A DNA stretch of 64,000 nucleotides from Nocardiopsis mwathae (GCF_014201195.1 NZ_JACHDS010000001.1:3844001-3908000), one strand, 5' to 3'. Shown: positions 26,881 to 35,736, numbered from the stretch's first letter. Notes: generated by a model from the letters alone, not told the origin. Made by a program: numbers and translations.

Positions 26881-27471
26881 TCAGCCGTGCCGCGCGGAGC
26901 GCGCGGCCGGGGCGTCACCGTCGGCGGGGTGGTCGGCGGGGTGGTCGGCGGGGTGGTCGGCGGGATCGGCGGCGGGGGGGCCGGCCGGCTCCGACGGCTC
27001 GGAGTGGGCGGACGGCTCGGGCAGGTCGGGCCGCTGCGTCCCCTCGGCCTCGCCGTAAGCCGACGCGGCGCCGCCCGCCGGCGCGGCACCCTCGGCCCGC
27101 GCGGCGGCGTCCGGGGCCGCGGCGTCGTCGGGGTCGATCCGCGGGTAGAGCAGGCGCGGGCCGGTGGAGGTTCCACTCTCACGTACCCGGCGTTCCAGCT
27201 CGGCGATGCGCGCGTCCCGCTCGTCGAGCGTCCCGGACAGACGCACCAGCAGCTCGTCGACCGCCCGCACGTGGTACCCCCACAGGGCCAGCGGCAGCGT
27301 GACCCCGCTCATGTCGGAGCCGGTCAGCGGCCGATCGGTGGGCAGGTCCAGTGGAGGGTGGTCGGCCTCGAAGCGGGCCAGTTCGCCGCCCTTCCCCATG
27401 ACCACGTACGCCACACCGGCGAGGACGGCGAGCGCGGCCACGGCGGTCAGGATGAGGATGGTTGGATTCAC
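26881..27471 (-). CDS. DivIVA-domain membrane protein with DHPA tandem repeat
   Basis: This 196-residue protein has an N-terminal membrane helix (about 4-24), then a DivIVA-like segment GYHVRAVDELLVRLSGTLDE leading into a short coiled coil. An Ala/Pro-rich tail follows. Near the end DHPA is repeated three times in perfect register (coded at about 26925-26961 by repeats of a 12-base unit), a likely site of copy-number change. Such proteins may localise to curved membrane at poles or septa. The GTG start at 27471 begins VNPTILILT. No strong ribosome-binding site is seen. Confidence 0.75.
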   Translation of the reverse strand: MNPTILILTAVAALAVLAGVAYVVMGKGGELARFEADHPPLDLPTDRPLTGSDMSGVTLPLALWGYHVRAVDELLVRLSGTLDERDARIAELERRVRESGTSTGPRLLYPRIDPDDAAAPDAAARAEGAAPAGGAASAYGEAEGTQRPDLPEPSAHSEPSEPAGPPAADPADHPADHPADHPADGDAPAARSARHG

Positions 27472-27554
27472 GGCACCGATGGTGCCACACCTTCGACACC
27501 CCGAGGCGGGCACCCGGTTACCCGATCCTCCGGCGCGATGGCAGACTCTGGGGC

Positions 27555-27896
27555 GTGGGCGCGGATATCCCCTTCCAGGTCGTGGCCGTCGACGCGGTGG
27601 TCGACGGTGCTTTCGACGCAGGTCACCGCCCGAGTGCTCGCCGGGTCCGCGAGCTGGTGGCGGGCGGTCGCCCGGTCCTGGTGCGCTGCGCGACGGACCC
27701 CGCCGACGGCGGGACCGCCGCCCGGGACAGCGCGGCGGCGGCCGCCGAGGTCATCGCGCTCATCTCCGTCTACGCCCGGCTGGGCGTCCGGTACTTCGCC
27801 ACCGACCGGCCACGCGACGCACGCCAGGCCCTGGACATGGTCGCGTCGATCGAGGGAACCCGACCGCCCGCCGTCGCCCGTCGCGGCCTGGCCTGA
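27555..27896 (+). CDS. Short protein resembling the C-terminus of dihydropteroate synthase
   Basis: This is a 113-residue frame with actinobacterial codon use. Its last 25 residues, DARQALDMVASI and a following G-T-R-P-P, look like the C-terminal end of actinobacterial FolP (DHPS). The segment VIALISVYARLGVRYFATDR fits the last barrel strands. The pterin- and sulfonamide-binding N-terminal parts are missing. It sits where I recall folP-like genes lying in related genomes, between the DivIVA-like and LOG genes. It may be a truncated relic or a reduced paralogue; DHPS activity is impossible with this length. GTG 27555 lacks a good ribosome-binding site. Confidence 0.5.
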   Translation: MGADIPFQVVAVDAVVDGAFDAGHRPSARRVRELVAGGRPVLVRCATDPADGGTAARDSAAAAAEVIALISVYARLGVRYFATDRPRDARQALDMVASIEGTRPPAVARRGLA

Positions 27897-27954
27897 TACG
27901 GCGCGGTCCCGGCGGTCGCACCGCTCCCGGCGGGCACGGCTCCGGCGGGCACGG

Positions 27955-28731
27955 CTAGGTGCCGTTCTCCGTCTCGGCCTCCGCGTCCTTGCGGGCCAGG
28001 TTCACGTGGGCGTCGCGGATGATGGAGACGACGTCGTCGGGGTCGTCGGTGAGGTACATGATGTCGGGGTCGCCGGGCGAGATCAGCCCCTCCTCCAGCA
28101 GGTTCTTGCGGATCCAGTCGCGCAGTCCGCCCCAGAACGCGGTACCGACGAGCACCACGGGGAACCGCGTCACCTTGCCCGTCTGGACCAGGGTGATCGC
28201 CTCGAAGAGCTCGTCGAGGGTGCCGAACCCGCCCGGCATCACCACGAACGCCTGCGAGTACTTCACGAACATGGTCTTGCGCACGAAGAAGTACCGGAAC
28301 GTCACGCCGATGTCGATGTACTCGTTGAGCGACTGCTCGAACGGCAGCTCGATACCGAGCCCGATCGAGGTGCCCCCGGCCTTCTGGGCGCCCTTGTTGG
28401 CGGCCTCCATCATGCCGGGCCCGCCCCCGGTGATGACCGTGTACCCGGCCCCGGCGAGCTTGGCGCCGACCGTCTCCCCCAGCGTGTAGTGCGGGCTGTC
28501 CGGCCGCGTGCGCGCCGACCCGAACACACTCACCGCCTGGCCGACCTCCGACAGCAGGCCGAAACCCTCGACGAACTCCGACTGGATGCGCATGACGCGC
28601 CACGGATCGGTGTGCACCCACTCGGCCGGCCCGCGGCGGTCCAGCAGGCGCTGGTCGGTCGTGGTCTCTGGGATGGCTTCACCGTGGAAGGTCAGCGGAC
28701 CCGCCCGGCGGATTTTCCGTGATTCCGTCAT
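27955..28731 (-). CDS. LOG-family protein (nucleotide 5'-monophosphate phosphoribohydrolase)
   Basis: This 258-residue Rossmann-type enzyme of the LOG/TIGR00730 family has the two active-site motifs, GGGPGMMEAANKGA (about 101-114) and PGGFGTLDE (about 164-172). The family cleaves cytokinin-type or other nucleoside monophosphates to base plus ribose 5-phosphate. The extended N-terminus with WRVMRIQSEFVEGF is typical of the actinobacterial long form (Rv1205-like is shorter). It follows dapE on the same strand, consistent with the dapD-dapE-LOG order known in actinobacteria. Confidence 0.88.
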   Translation of the reverse strand: MTESRKIRRAGPLTFHGEAIPETTTDQRLLDRRGPAEWVHTDPWRVMRIQSEFVEGFGLLSEVGQAVSVFGSARTRPDSPHYTLGETVGAKLAGAGYTVITGGGPGMMEAANKGAQKAGGTSIGLGIELPFEQSLNEYIDIGVTFRYFFVRKTMFVKYSQAFVVMPGGFGTLDELFEAITLVQTGKVTRFPVVLVGTAFWGGLRDWIRKNLLEEGLISPGDPDIMYLTDDPDDVVSIIRDAHVNLARKDAEAETENGT

Positions 28732-28820
28732 GTCGCAAAACTATCCGGATCTTGGGCACGCCCGCTGAATCCCAGGTCACCTCATGTCGTCGGGTCGGAC
28801 AACGATCGCGTCGGCGCCGG

Positions 28821-29936
28821 TCAGGCGGCGCCCGCCTCCCCGGCACCGGACTCCACGACGGCGCTGTCCTGCGGCTCGGCCCCGGTGAGCCAGCCGACCA
28901 TGCGGCGCTCCGCGTCGACGATGGCGTCGAGGACCACGAACTCGTCCTTGGTGTGGGCGAGGGTCGGGTCGCCCGGGCCGTAGTTGACCGCGGGGATGCC
29001 CAGCTCCGACATCCGCGCCACGTCGGTCCAGCCCAGCTTGGCGCGGGCCTGACCGCTGCCGACCGTGCGGACGAACGCGGCCGCGGCCGGGTGGTCGAGC
29101 CCGGGGCGCGCCGACGGCGCGGCGTCGGTGACGCGCACGTCGAACTCGGCGAACACCTCGCGCAAGTGCGCCTCGGCGTCCTGCACGCTCAGGTCCGGGG
29201 CGAACCGGTAGTTGACCGAGACGACGCACTCGTCGGGGATGACGTTGCCCGCGACGCCGCCGGAGACGAACACGGCGTTGAGGCCTTCGTGGAAGCGGAG
29301 TCCCTCGACCTCCGGGCGGCGCGGCGCGTAGGCGCGCAGGATGTCGATGATCCGCCCGGCCTCGTGGATGGCGTTGTGCCCCATCCAGGAGCGGGCGCTG
29401 TGCGAGCGCTTGCCCCTGGCGGTGACCTCGACGCGCATGGTCCCCTGGCAGCCGCCCTCGATATAGCCGCCGGTGGGCTCCATCAGCACGGCGAAGTCGC
29501 CGTCCAGCCACTCGGGGTGCTGGGCGGCGAGCCGGCGCAGACCGTTGCGCTCGGCCTCGATCTCCTCGCAGTCGTAGAAGACGTAGGTGACGTCGTGCAC
29601 CGGCTCGGGTACCGCGGCCGCCAGCTTGAGCTGGACCGCCACCCCGCTTTTCATGTCGCTGGTCCCGCAGCCGTACAGCCGGTCGCCGTCGACATGCGAG
29701 GGCACATTGCCCACGATGGGGACGGTGTCGATGTGGCCGGCGATCACGACACGCTGCTCCCGGCCCAGCTCGGTGCGGGCCACGACGGCGTCGCCGTCCC
29801 GGTACACGGTCAGATGCGGCAGGGCGGTGAGCGCCTGCTCGATCGCGTCGGCGAGGGCGCGTTCGCCGCCGCTGACCGACTCGATGTCGACGATGCGGGC
29901 GGTGAGGGTCCGGACGTCCGAGGTGAGATCCAGCAT
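28821..29936 (-). CDS. dapE: Succinyl-diaminopimelate desuccinylase
   Basis: This 371-residue M20-family zinc enzyme hydrolyses N-succinyl-LL-2,6-diaminopimelate, a late step to meso-diaminopimelate and lysine. The metal motifs are AGHIDTVP, GTSDMKSG, the catalytic Glu in DCEEIEAERNG, and a later His in the C-terminal part. The dimerisation lid is in the middle, with RGKRSHSARSW. The start at ATG 29936 (MLDLTSDVRTL) is preferred. The upstream frame runs through an inverted repeat and is not coding. It lies downstream of dapD, with the inverted repeat between them. Confidence 0.92.
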   Translation of the reverse strand: MLDLTSDVRTLTARIVDIESVSGGERALADAIEQALTALPHLTVYRDGDAVVARTELGREQRVVIAGHIDTVPIVGNVPSHVDGDRLYGCGTSDMKSGVAVQLKLAAAVPEPVHDVTYVFYDCEEIEAERNGLRRLAAQHPEWLDGDFAVLMEPTGGYIEGGCQGTMRVEVTARGKRSHSARSWMGHNAIHEAGRIIDILRAYAPRRPEVEGLRFHEGLNAVFVSGGVAGNVIPDECVVSVNYRFAPDLSVQDAEAHLREVFAEFDVRVTDAAPSARPGLDHPAAAAFVRTVGSGQARAKLGWTDVARMSELGIPAVNYGPGDPTLAHTKDEFVVLDAIVDAERRMVGWLTGAEPQDSAVVESGAGEAGAA

Positions 29937-29987
29937 GTCGGGCACGCTTTCGTGGTCGGGGCCGATGGGGCCTCCCCGGCATCCTTG

Positions 29988-30053
29988 CCGTCGATCTCGG
30001 GAGAACGGTCGGAGTTCTCGCCGGATCTCCGACCGTTCTCCCGAGATCGACGG
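29988..30053. repeat. Perfect inverted repeat (27-bp arms), family member 2
   Basis: The arms 29988-30014 and 30027-30053 match exactly around a 12-base loop. The outer arm CCGTCGATCTCGGGAGA is the family core. The inner arm (ACGGTCGGAG) is unlike the other copies, yet both sides match each other. It lies between dapD and dapE, which point the same way, so it would act as a terminator or attenuator inside the unit, or mark a boundary. Confidence 0.9.
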
Positions 30054-30119
30054 AAGGACCGGGGGCACGGCGGGCCGGGTGGCCGCGGCCCTGCGGGTCG
30101 CGGCCACCCGTGCCGTTCT

Positions 30120-30956
30120 TCAGGCGTTGACGCCGTGCTCGCGGAGCATGTCGTTGAGGGCGAGCTTGTCGTGCTCCTGGCCCTCCTCCAGGCGCTTGAG
30201 CACGAGCAGGACCGGCATGCCGAAGTCGCCGCCGGGGAAGCTCTTCACCCGGTTGGCGGTGACGCACACCGACCAGGCCGGGGCCTCGCCGCGCGCCAGC
30301 TCCTCGCCCGACTCGGCGTCGAAGACGCGGGTCGAGGAGGTCAGGATGGTGCCGGCGCCGAGCTTGGCGCCGCGGCGGACCCGCGCACCCTCGACGACCA
30401 TGGTGCGCGAGCCGAGGAAGGCGTCGTCCTCGATGACGACCGGGGCGGCCTGCGGCGGCTCCAGCACGCCGCCCACACCCACACCCCCGGACAGGTGCAC
30501 GTTCTTGCCGACCTGGGCGCAGGAGCCCACGGTGGCCCACGTGTCGACCATGGTCCCGGAGCCGACCCAAGCGCCGATGTTGGTGAAGGACGGCATCAGC
30601 ACGACACCGGGGGCCAGGTAGGCGCCCCAGCGGGCGATGGCGCCGGGGACGACGCGGACGCCGTCGAAGCGGGTCTTGAGCGGAATGCGGTCGTGGTGGT
30701 AGAAGTCGCCGACCTTCGACTCCTCCATGCCGAGGACCCGGAAGCCCAGCAGGATCGAGCGCTTGGCGCGCTCGTCCACGACGACCTCGTCGGTCGCCTC
30801 GTCCACGAACGCGACCCGGGCCCCGCCGGCGTCGATGTCGTCGATGGCGCCCACGATGATGTCGCGGGCTTCCTTGTGGTCAGGGGTCAGCTCGGTGCGG
30901 CGCTCCCACAGGTCGTCGATCTCCTGGGGCAGCGGACTGATGAACGCGGTGGTCAT
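30120..30956 (-). CDS. dapD: 2,3,4,5-tetrahydropyridine-2,6-dicarboxylate N-succinyltransferase
   Basis: This 278-residue enzyme transfers succinyl from succinyl-CoA to tetrahydrodipicolinate, the entry to the succinylase branch of diaminopimelate synthesis. It has a left-handed beta-helix with hexapeptide repeats between about residues 105 and 215 (VVLMPSFTNIGAWVGSGTMVDTW in part, VGSCAQVGKNVHLSGGVGVG in part). It is of the actinobacterial type with a mixed N-terminal domain. ATG 30956 gives normal length. Together with dapE, dapC and fdxA nearby it makes this a lysine and cell-wall precursor locus. Confidence 0.92.
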   Translation of the reverse strand: MTTAFISPLPQEIDDLWERRTELTPDHKEARDIIVGAIDDIDAGGARVAFVDEATDEVVVDERAKRSILLGFRVLGMEESKVGDFYHHDRIPLKTRFDGVRVVPGAIARWGAYLAPGVVLMPSFTNIGAWVGSGTMVDTWATVGSCAQVGKNVHLSGGVGVGGVLEPPQAAPVVIEDDAFLGSRTMVVEGARVRRGAKLGAGTILTSSTRVFDAESGEELARGEAPAWSVCVTANRVKSFPGGDFGMPVLLVLKRLEEGQEHDKLALNDMLREHGVNA

Positions 30957-31211
30957 GGCCCCCGAGCCTACTGCGTCCGCGCGCGGGAGAACCAACCCGA
31001 ACCGGTGCGCCGGCACCGGTGTCGCCGCAGCGGCGCGCGCCGGTGGAGGAGCGCCGCCACCGGCACGCTCTACTATTCGGGGAGTACGCCACTGTCCCGG
31101 TCGTGCGGTCCCCCGGCCCCGTGGCCTGTACCCGGGCGCATCGATCCCTGTCAGCCAGGCCGCTCCGGCGCCCCGCCGGGCGCGGCCGCCGATGAGCAAA
31201 ACGGTCTGCCT

Positions 31212-32066
31212 GTGCCTCGAAAACAGCGAAGAATCTCCGCCTTCTTCAAGATCATGGCCGTGCTAACCGTCACCTGCGGCCTGCTGGTCGCGGGCGGTTA
31301 CTACGCCATCACCTCGCTCCAGCCGCTCCAGGTCGCCGAGCCGGAGCCGACGGAGAGCTGCACGGTCACCGCCCGCGGAGACACCGACAGCCTCGACGTG
31401 GACCAGGCGGCCAACGCCGCCACGGTCAACGGCGTGGCGTTCGCCATGGACATGCCCGAGGACGCGGTCGTCATCGCCTATGCGACGGTCTGGCAGGAGT
31501 CGAAGTTCTTCAACATCGACTACGGGGACCGCGATTCGCTCGGCCTCTTCCAGCAGCGCCCCTCCCAGGAGTGGGGCGAGCCCGAGCAGATCATGGACCA
31601 GGTGTACTCCACCCGGGCGTTCTACCAGGGGCTGCGGGAGGTCCCCGGCTACCGGGAGATGCCGGTCTACGAAGCGGCGCAGGCGGTGCAGCGCAGCGCC
31701 GACGGGTTCGCCTACGACCAGCATGAGGGTCTGTCCCGAGTGATGGCCGCCGCGTTCAACGGCTCCGAGGGGCCCGCGGTGAGCTGCTGGTTCGACCCGC
31801 AGAGCAGCGCGGCGAGTGATGTCGAGGGGGCGGAGAAGGAACTGGAGCGGGTGTTCGGTGCCGCACCGGGCGACCTTCCCATCACCGACGGCCCGCGCAC
31901 CGGCGACATCGGCTGGTCGATGGCGGTGTGGGCGGTGTCCCACGCCCGCGACTACGGCCTGACATCGGTCACCTACGGCGACCAGCGCTGGACGGCCGCC
32001 ACCGGCGACGAGGGCTGGTCCACCGTCCCCGACGGCGCGGTCCGCGACACGCTGGTCCTGAAGTAG
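31212..32066 (+). CDS. Exported lysozyme-like (transglycosylase-fold) protein
   Basis: This 284-residue protein has a basic start (VPRKQRRIS), a signal or anchor helix at about residues 14-35 and an extracytoplasmic domain. ATVWQESKFFNIDYGDRDSLGLFQQRPSQEWG (split motif: WQESKF with a candidate catalytic Glu, then SLGLFQQRPS) is the lysozyme or soluble-transglycosylase-like active-site region. Homologues are sometimes misnamed heavy metal transporter. The C-terminal part (about 215-284) contains RDYGLTSVTYGDQRWTA and could bind the substrate. GTG 31212 is chosen; ATG 31254 inside the hydrophobic helix is less likely. It is convergent with dapC. Confidence 0.7.
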   Translation: MPRKQRRISAFFKIMAVLTVTCGLLVAGGYYAITSLQPLQVAEPEPTESCTVTARGDTDSLDVDQAANAATVNGVAFAMDMPEDAVVIAYATVWQESKFFNIDYGDRDSLGLFQQRPSQEWGEPEQIMDQVYSTRAFYQGLREVPGYREMPVYEAAQAVQRSADGFAYDQHEGLSRVMAAAFNGSEGPAVSCWFDPQSSAASDVEGAEKELERVFGAAPGDLPITDGPRTGDIGWSMAVWAVSHARDYGLTSVTYGDQRWTAATGDEGWSTVPDGAVRDTLVLK

Positions 32067-32129
32067 GCGTCCGGCTCCCCCGCCGACGCGGCCGCCGAGC
32101 AGGCCGCGCCCCCACGGCCCCCGACCTCC

Positions 32130-33248
32130 TCAGCCCGCCAGAGCCTCCAGGCGCTTGGCGCCGGCCTCGACGCGTTCGTCGGTCGCGGTGAACGCGACAC
32201 GGATGTGGCGGTCGCCGGCGGGGCCGTAGAAGTCGCCGGGGGCGACCAGGATGCCCTGTTCGGCCAGGGCCGCCACCGAGCCCCAGGCGTCGTGGCCGGG
32301 GTGGGACGCCCACAGGTACAGGCCCGCCTCGGAGTGGGTCACGGCCCACCCTGCGGACTCCAGTGCGGCGCGCAGCCGGGCGCGGCGGGCGCGGTAGCGC
32401 TCCTTCTGCTCCTCGGCGTGGGCGTCGTCGTCGAGGGCGGCGGACATGGCCGCCTGGACCGGCGCGGGGACGATCATTCCGGCGTGCTTGCGCACCTCCA
32501 GCAGCTCGCCGACCAGGGCGGGGTCCCCGGCGAGGAACGCGGCGCGGTACCCGGCGAGGTTGGAGCGCTTGGACAGGGAGTGCACGGCCACCAGGCCCTC
32601 GTGCGAGCCGCCGCACACATCGGGGTGCAGGACCGAGACGGGGCGGGTGCCGTCCCAGCCGAGGTCCAGGTAGCACTCGTCGGAGGCGACGATGGCGTCG
32701 CGCTCGCGCGCCCACTCCACGACCTTGCGCAGGTGGTCGACGCCCAGGACGCGGCCGGTGGGGTTGGCCGGGGAGTTGATCCACACCAGCCGGACACGGG
32801 CGGGGCCCAGCGCGGTGAGGCCGTCGGAGGCCACCGGTGTGGCCTCGGCGATGCGGATGCCGACGTCATAGGTCGGGTAGGCGAGCTCGGGGTAGACCAC
32901 GGTGTCGCCCCGGCCCAGGCCGAGCAGCGTCGGCAGCCATGCCACCAGCTCCTTGGAGCCGACGAGGGGCAGCGTGGCGGCGGGCTCGACGGTGACCCCG
33001 TGGCGGCGGTGCAGCCAGCCGGCGATGGACGCGCGCAGTACCGCCGTACCGTGCGTCATCGGGTAGCCGGGGGCGTCGGCGGCGTCGGCCAGGGCGGCCC
33101 GCACCTTCTCCGGGACCGGGTCGACCGGCGTCCCCACGGAGAAGTCGACGATGCCGCCGGGATGCGCGGCGGCGGTCTCCTTGTAGGCGGTCAGCCGGTC
33201 CCACGGGAAGGTCGGCAGCCGGTCGGCCACGCGTCGTCGGTCGGCCAT
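32130..33248 (-). CDS. dapC: Succinyldiaminopimelate transaminase
   Basis: This 372-residue class I/II PLP aminotransferase converts N-succinyl-2-amino-6-ketopimelate to succinyl-diaminopimelate. The Schiff-base Lys lies in SLSKRSNLAGYR, the phosphate-binding region is similar, and NSPANPTGRVLG and SDECYLDLGWDG are typical of the actinobacterial DapC branch. The C-terminal Arg for the substrate carboxylate is in HIRVAFTATDE. ATG 33248 begins MADRRR. It follows fdxA on the same strand, the common actinobacterial order fdxA-dapC. Confidence 0.92.
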   Translation of the reverse strand: MADRRRVADRLPTFPWDRLTAYKETAAAHPGGIVDFSVGTPVDPVPEKVRAALADAADAPGYPMTHGTAVLRASIAGWLHRRHGVTVEPAATLPLVGSKELVAWLPTLLGLGRGDTVVYPELAYPTYDVGIRIAEATPVASDGLTALGPARVRLVWINSPANPTGRVLGVDHLRKVVEWARERDAIVASDECYLDLGWDGTRPVSVLHPDVCGGSHEGLVAVHSLSKRSNLAGYRAAFLAGDPALVGELLEVRKHAGMIVPAPVQAAMSAALDDDAHAEEQKERYRARRARLRAALESAGWAVTHSEAGLYLWASHPGHDAWGSVAALAEQGILVAPGDFYGPAGDRHIRVAFTATDERVEAGAKRLEALAG

Positions 33249-33489
33249 GTCGTCGTGGTTCCCCCTTGTTCCGCTCGCCCGGTCGGGCGCCGCGGCCCCC
33301 GGCCGCTGTTTCACCATCACACCTGGACGCACCGCAACGGCGCACCGGAACCGCCGCCCCATCCGGCGTGCGCGGATGGCGCGGCGGTCGCGCGCCGTCC
33401 GTGCGGGTGCGCCCACCGCCCGCGCCGAGCGGGACCGGGACCACCGCGGTGCCGCGGCTCGGTTCCGTTCCGGCCGTCGTGGTCGCGCC

Positions 33490-33810
33490 CTACTCCGCCT
33501 GCGGCGGCAGCTCGGCCACCACCGGGTGGTCCTTGTCGATCTGCCCCACCTTGGAGGCGCCGCCCGGGGAGCCGAGGTCGTCGAAGAACTCCACGTTGGC
33601 CTTGTAGAAGCCGGACCACTGGTCGGGGAGGTCGTCCTCGTAGTAGATGGCCTCCACAGGGCACACCGGCTCGCACGCGCCGCAGTCGACGCACTCGTCC
33701 GGGTGGATGTAGAGCATGCGCTTGCCCTCGTAGATGCAGTCGACGGGGCATTCCTCGATGCACGCCTTGTCGAGCACATCGACGCAGGGCTGCGCGATGA
33801 CGTAGGTCAC
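33490..33810 (-). CDS. fdxA: Seven-iron ferredoxin FdxA
   Basis: This 106-residue electron carrier holds a 3Fe-4S and a 4Fe-4S cluster. Cys are at 9, 17, 21, 25 and at 40, 43, 46, 50 ([14 protein letters not shown]). The C-terminal 50 residues ([14 protein letters not shown]) are the usual FdxA extension. The start [11 protein letters not shown] is standard. The divergent neighbour is the SH3-domain protein and the downstream neighbour is dapC. In several actinobacteria the gene is induced under acid or iron stress; nothing here shows its regulation. Confidence 0.95.
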   Translation of the reverse strand: MTYVIAQPCVDVLDKACIEECPVDCIYEGKRMLYIHPDECVDCGACEPVCPVEAIYYEDDLPDQWSGFYKANVEFFDDLGSPGGASKVGQIDKDHPVVAELPPQAE

Positions 33811-33984
33811 GTCTTACTCCTCCTCGGTCTTCGCCACGTTGACCGCGTATCAGGTGCCTTCGCTGTCGTAGCCTGGGCGGTGCCGGGGCTCCGGCACGCG
33901 GATCCGCCCGGCGTCCGGCACACGATTCGCAGCTTCCAGTATTGCGCTCATCGCGCTCTCATGCGCACTTGGGGGGTCGATCAC

Positions 33985-34257
33985 GTGGGTTTCGTCTCGC
34001 GGTTCACGGCCGAGGTGACGCCCGAGGACGTCGGTCGCCGTGCCACTCTGCGCATCCAGCTGCCCGACGGCCGCTTCCGGGATATCGTCGGTGTCCTGGA
34101 ATCCTGGCAGAACGGGCTGATCAGCGTCCGACGGCGAGACGGTACTGTGACTGAGGTCATAGCCGACGACGTGGTCGGAAGCAGGATCGTCCCGCAGCAG
34201 CCGCCCCCGCGCCGGGGCGGACCGGGCCCCGCTGCGCCCGGCGGCACCGGCGGGTGA
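33985..34257 (+). CDS. Stand-alone SH3-like domain of the Rv0428c acetyltransferase family
   Basis: This 90-residue protein matches the N-terminal SH3-like module of Rv0428c-type GNAT enzymes: VGRRATLRIQLPDGRFRDIVGVLESW (in parts), VRRRDGTVTEV, then ADDVVGSRIVP. In relatives the domain is followed by an acetyltransferase domain of about 200 residues. Here a Pro/Gly tail (QQPPPRRGGPG) and TGA come at once, and no GNAT sequence follows in any frame before the next gene. GTG 33985 has a run of six G eight bases upstream; ATG 33961 is possible. The position beside fdxA fits the family's usual place. It is either a domain loss or a dedicated regulator. Confidence 0.65.
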   Translation: MGFVSRFTAEVTPEDVGRRATLRIQLPDGRFRDIVGVLESWQNGLISVRRRDGTVTEVIADDVVGSRIVPQQPPPRRGGPGPAAPGGTGG

Positions 34258-34401
34258 CCGGACGGCCGCGGGGTGTGTAGGGGGATTCCCCGTGGAGAAG
34301 AAGTACGTCGGAGAGCAGAGGGTCACGGGAAAGCGAGAGGGACGGCCGACCGCACAGGCCAGGGCGGCCACCTGTGATGGGGAAGGTGGTGCAAGCGCGC
34401 C

Positions 34402-35736
34402 ATGCAGGAGACGGTCGCGTCCGCCCTCGCTCAGCTGGCACGCCTGGACGCCCGGGCGGCCCAGGTGGCGGGCAGCGCCCTGGCCACCGTCACCGCCGGG
34501 CAGAAGCTGGAGACGCTGACCCAGCGGGCGGTGCAGGAGTTCTGCTGGTTCGCCCTCCCGGTGCGGTTCTGCGCCGATGCGGTCGAGCGCGTCTTCGTCT
34601 CCCAGTCGCTGGGCGACCTCTTCTCCCTCCTCGGCTTGGACCGCTACGCCGAGATCTGCACGTCCGACCAGACCCGGGAGATCCTGGACGCCTACGGGGT
34701 CAGTCGCGACAGCGGCCTGTCGGCCTACCGGCGCGCGATGCGCGGCTCCGGGGTCCAGCCGCCCGATCTGCCCGATCTGACCTGGGGCACGACCCTGGGC
34801 AGTGCCGAGATCGAGGCCTACGAGGCCACCTCCGCCGCCCTGGAACTGGCCATCTCGCTGCGCGAGATCCGCCCGGGGAGCCGCGGCTGGCGCTCGGCCC
34901 AGGAGCAGTTCGCCCGCACGTTCCTGGCCCAGCCCGACGACCAGGGCCGCAGCCGCCTGGACCGGATCCGCGAGGAGCGGGTCCGCAACTGGCTCAGCTC
35001 CCCCTCCCAGCCGCACCGGCACCGCTTCTGGCCGCTGCTCGGCCAGCTCATCAACGGCGCGGAGCCGCCCTACGACGCCGCGGCGGCGCTGGCGCCGCTG
35101 CAGCGCCTGCTCGACTACGCCGACGACGGCATCAGCATGACCCAGATCGGCTACATCTCGCCGACCGTGGTCCGCGAGCTGTGCGCCGAGTTCGGGTGGT
35201 CCACCTCTCCATCGCCGCCGCGCAGCGAGACCGACGTCATGCAGCTCCTCGCGCTGAACAAGCTGCTGCGGCGGATGCGCGCGGTGCGCCGTTCGGGGCG
35301 GCGGCTGGTGCTGACCCGGCGCGGCCGCCGACTGCACGACGACACCGCCGCCCTGTGGCGGGCGGCCGCCGAGGCCGTCCTCGACACCGACGGGCTCGGG
35401 CAGGCCACCACCGAGACCCTGTTCGGGCTGCTGCTGGCCCGCTCCCCGCGGTCCACCGGCAGCCATGCGCGCGCCGACGACCTCGACCTCGCCGAGGAGA
35501 TCCGCGAGACGCTGGCGGACTCCGGGTGGGGCGGGGAGAAGCCGGCCAAGCTCCCCGAGAGCCACCAGGTGCACTCGCTGGTGATCACGACCACCTGGCT
35601 GCTGGAGACCCTGGGTTTCGTCGACGGCCGCACGACCGGGGGCGAGTCCGCCGACCGCCGGCTCACCCCGTCGGGGCGGGCGTTCGCGCTGACCGCGATG
35701 CACCTCGCCGCGACCGTGCCCTACGCGACGGTATGA
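34402..35736 (+). CDS. Helical protein of unknown function (444 residues)
   Basis: This is a long, well-formed frame with strong third-position GC and no signal peptide or membrane helix. It is predicted mostly helical. QIGYISPTVVRELCAEFGW (about 253-271) could be a helix-turn-helix, and LLRRMRAVRRSGRRLVLTRRG followed by the similar WLLETLGFVDGRT...RRLTPSGRAFAL (two segments at about 290-315 and 405-435) look like tandem winged-helix units ending in a TP/TRxGR beta wing. A DNA-binding role is a guess. ATG 34402 has AAGGTGG upstream at a rather long distance. The gene is alone, between the SH3 protein and the site-2 protease. I do not recognise the family. Confidence 0.7.
   Translation: MQETVASALAQLARLDARAAQVAGSALATVTAGQKLETLTQRAVQEFCWFALPVRFCADAVERVFVSQSLGDLFSLLGLDRYAEICTSDQTREILDAYGVSRDSGLSAYRRAMRGSGVQPPDLPDLTWGTTLGSAEIEAYEATSAALELAISLREIRPGSRGWRSAQEQFARTFLAQPDDQGRSRLDRIREERVRNWLSSPSQPHRHRFWPLLGQLINGAEPPYDAAAALAPLQRLLDYADDGISMTQIGYISPTVVRELCAEFGWSTSPSPPRSETDVMQLLALNKLLRRMRAVRRSGRRLVLTRRGRRLHDDTAALWRAAAEAVLDTDGLGQATTETLFGLLLARSPRSTGSHARADDLDLAEEIRETLADSGWGGEKPAKLPESHQVHSLVITTTWLLETLGFVDGRTTGGESADRRLTPSGRAFALTAMHLAATVPYATV

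Noticed and set aside
27926-27954. Direct repeat CTCCGGCGGGCACGG twice
   Set aside because: It is a single short duplication with no other copies or function visible.
28719-32066. Open frame of 1115 codons on the plus strand
   Set aside because: Only the last 285 codons (from 31212) are a gene. The rest is antisense to LOG, dapE and dapD, where high GC leaves long stop-free frames.
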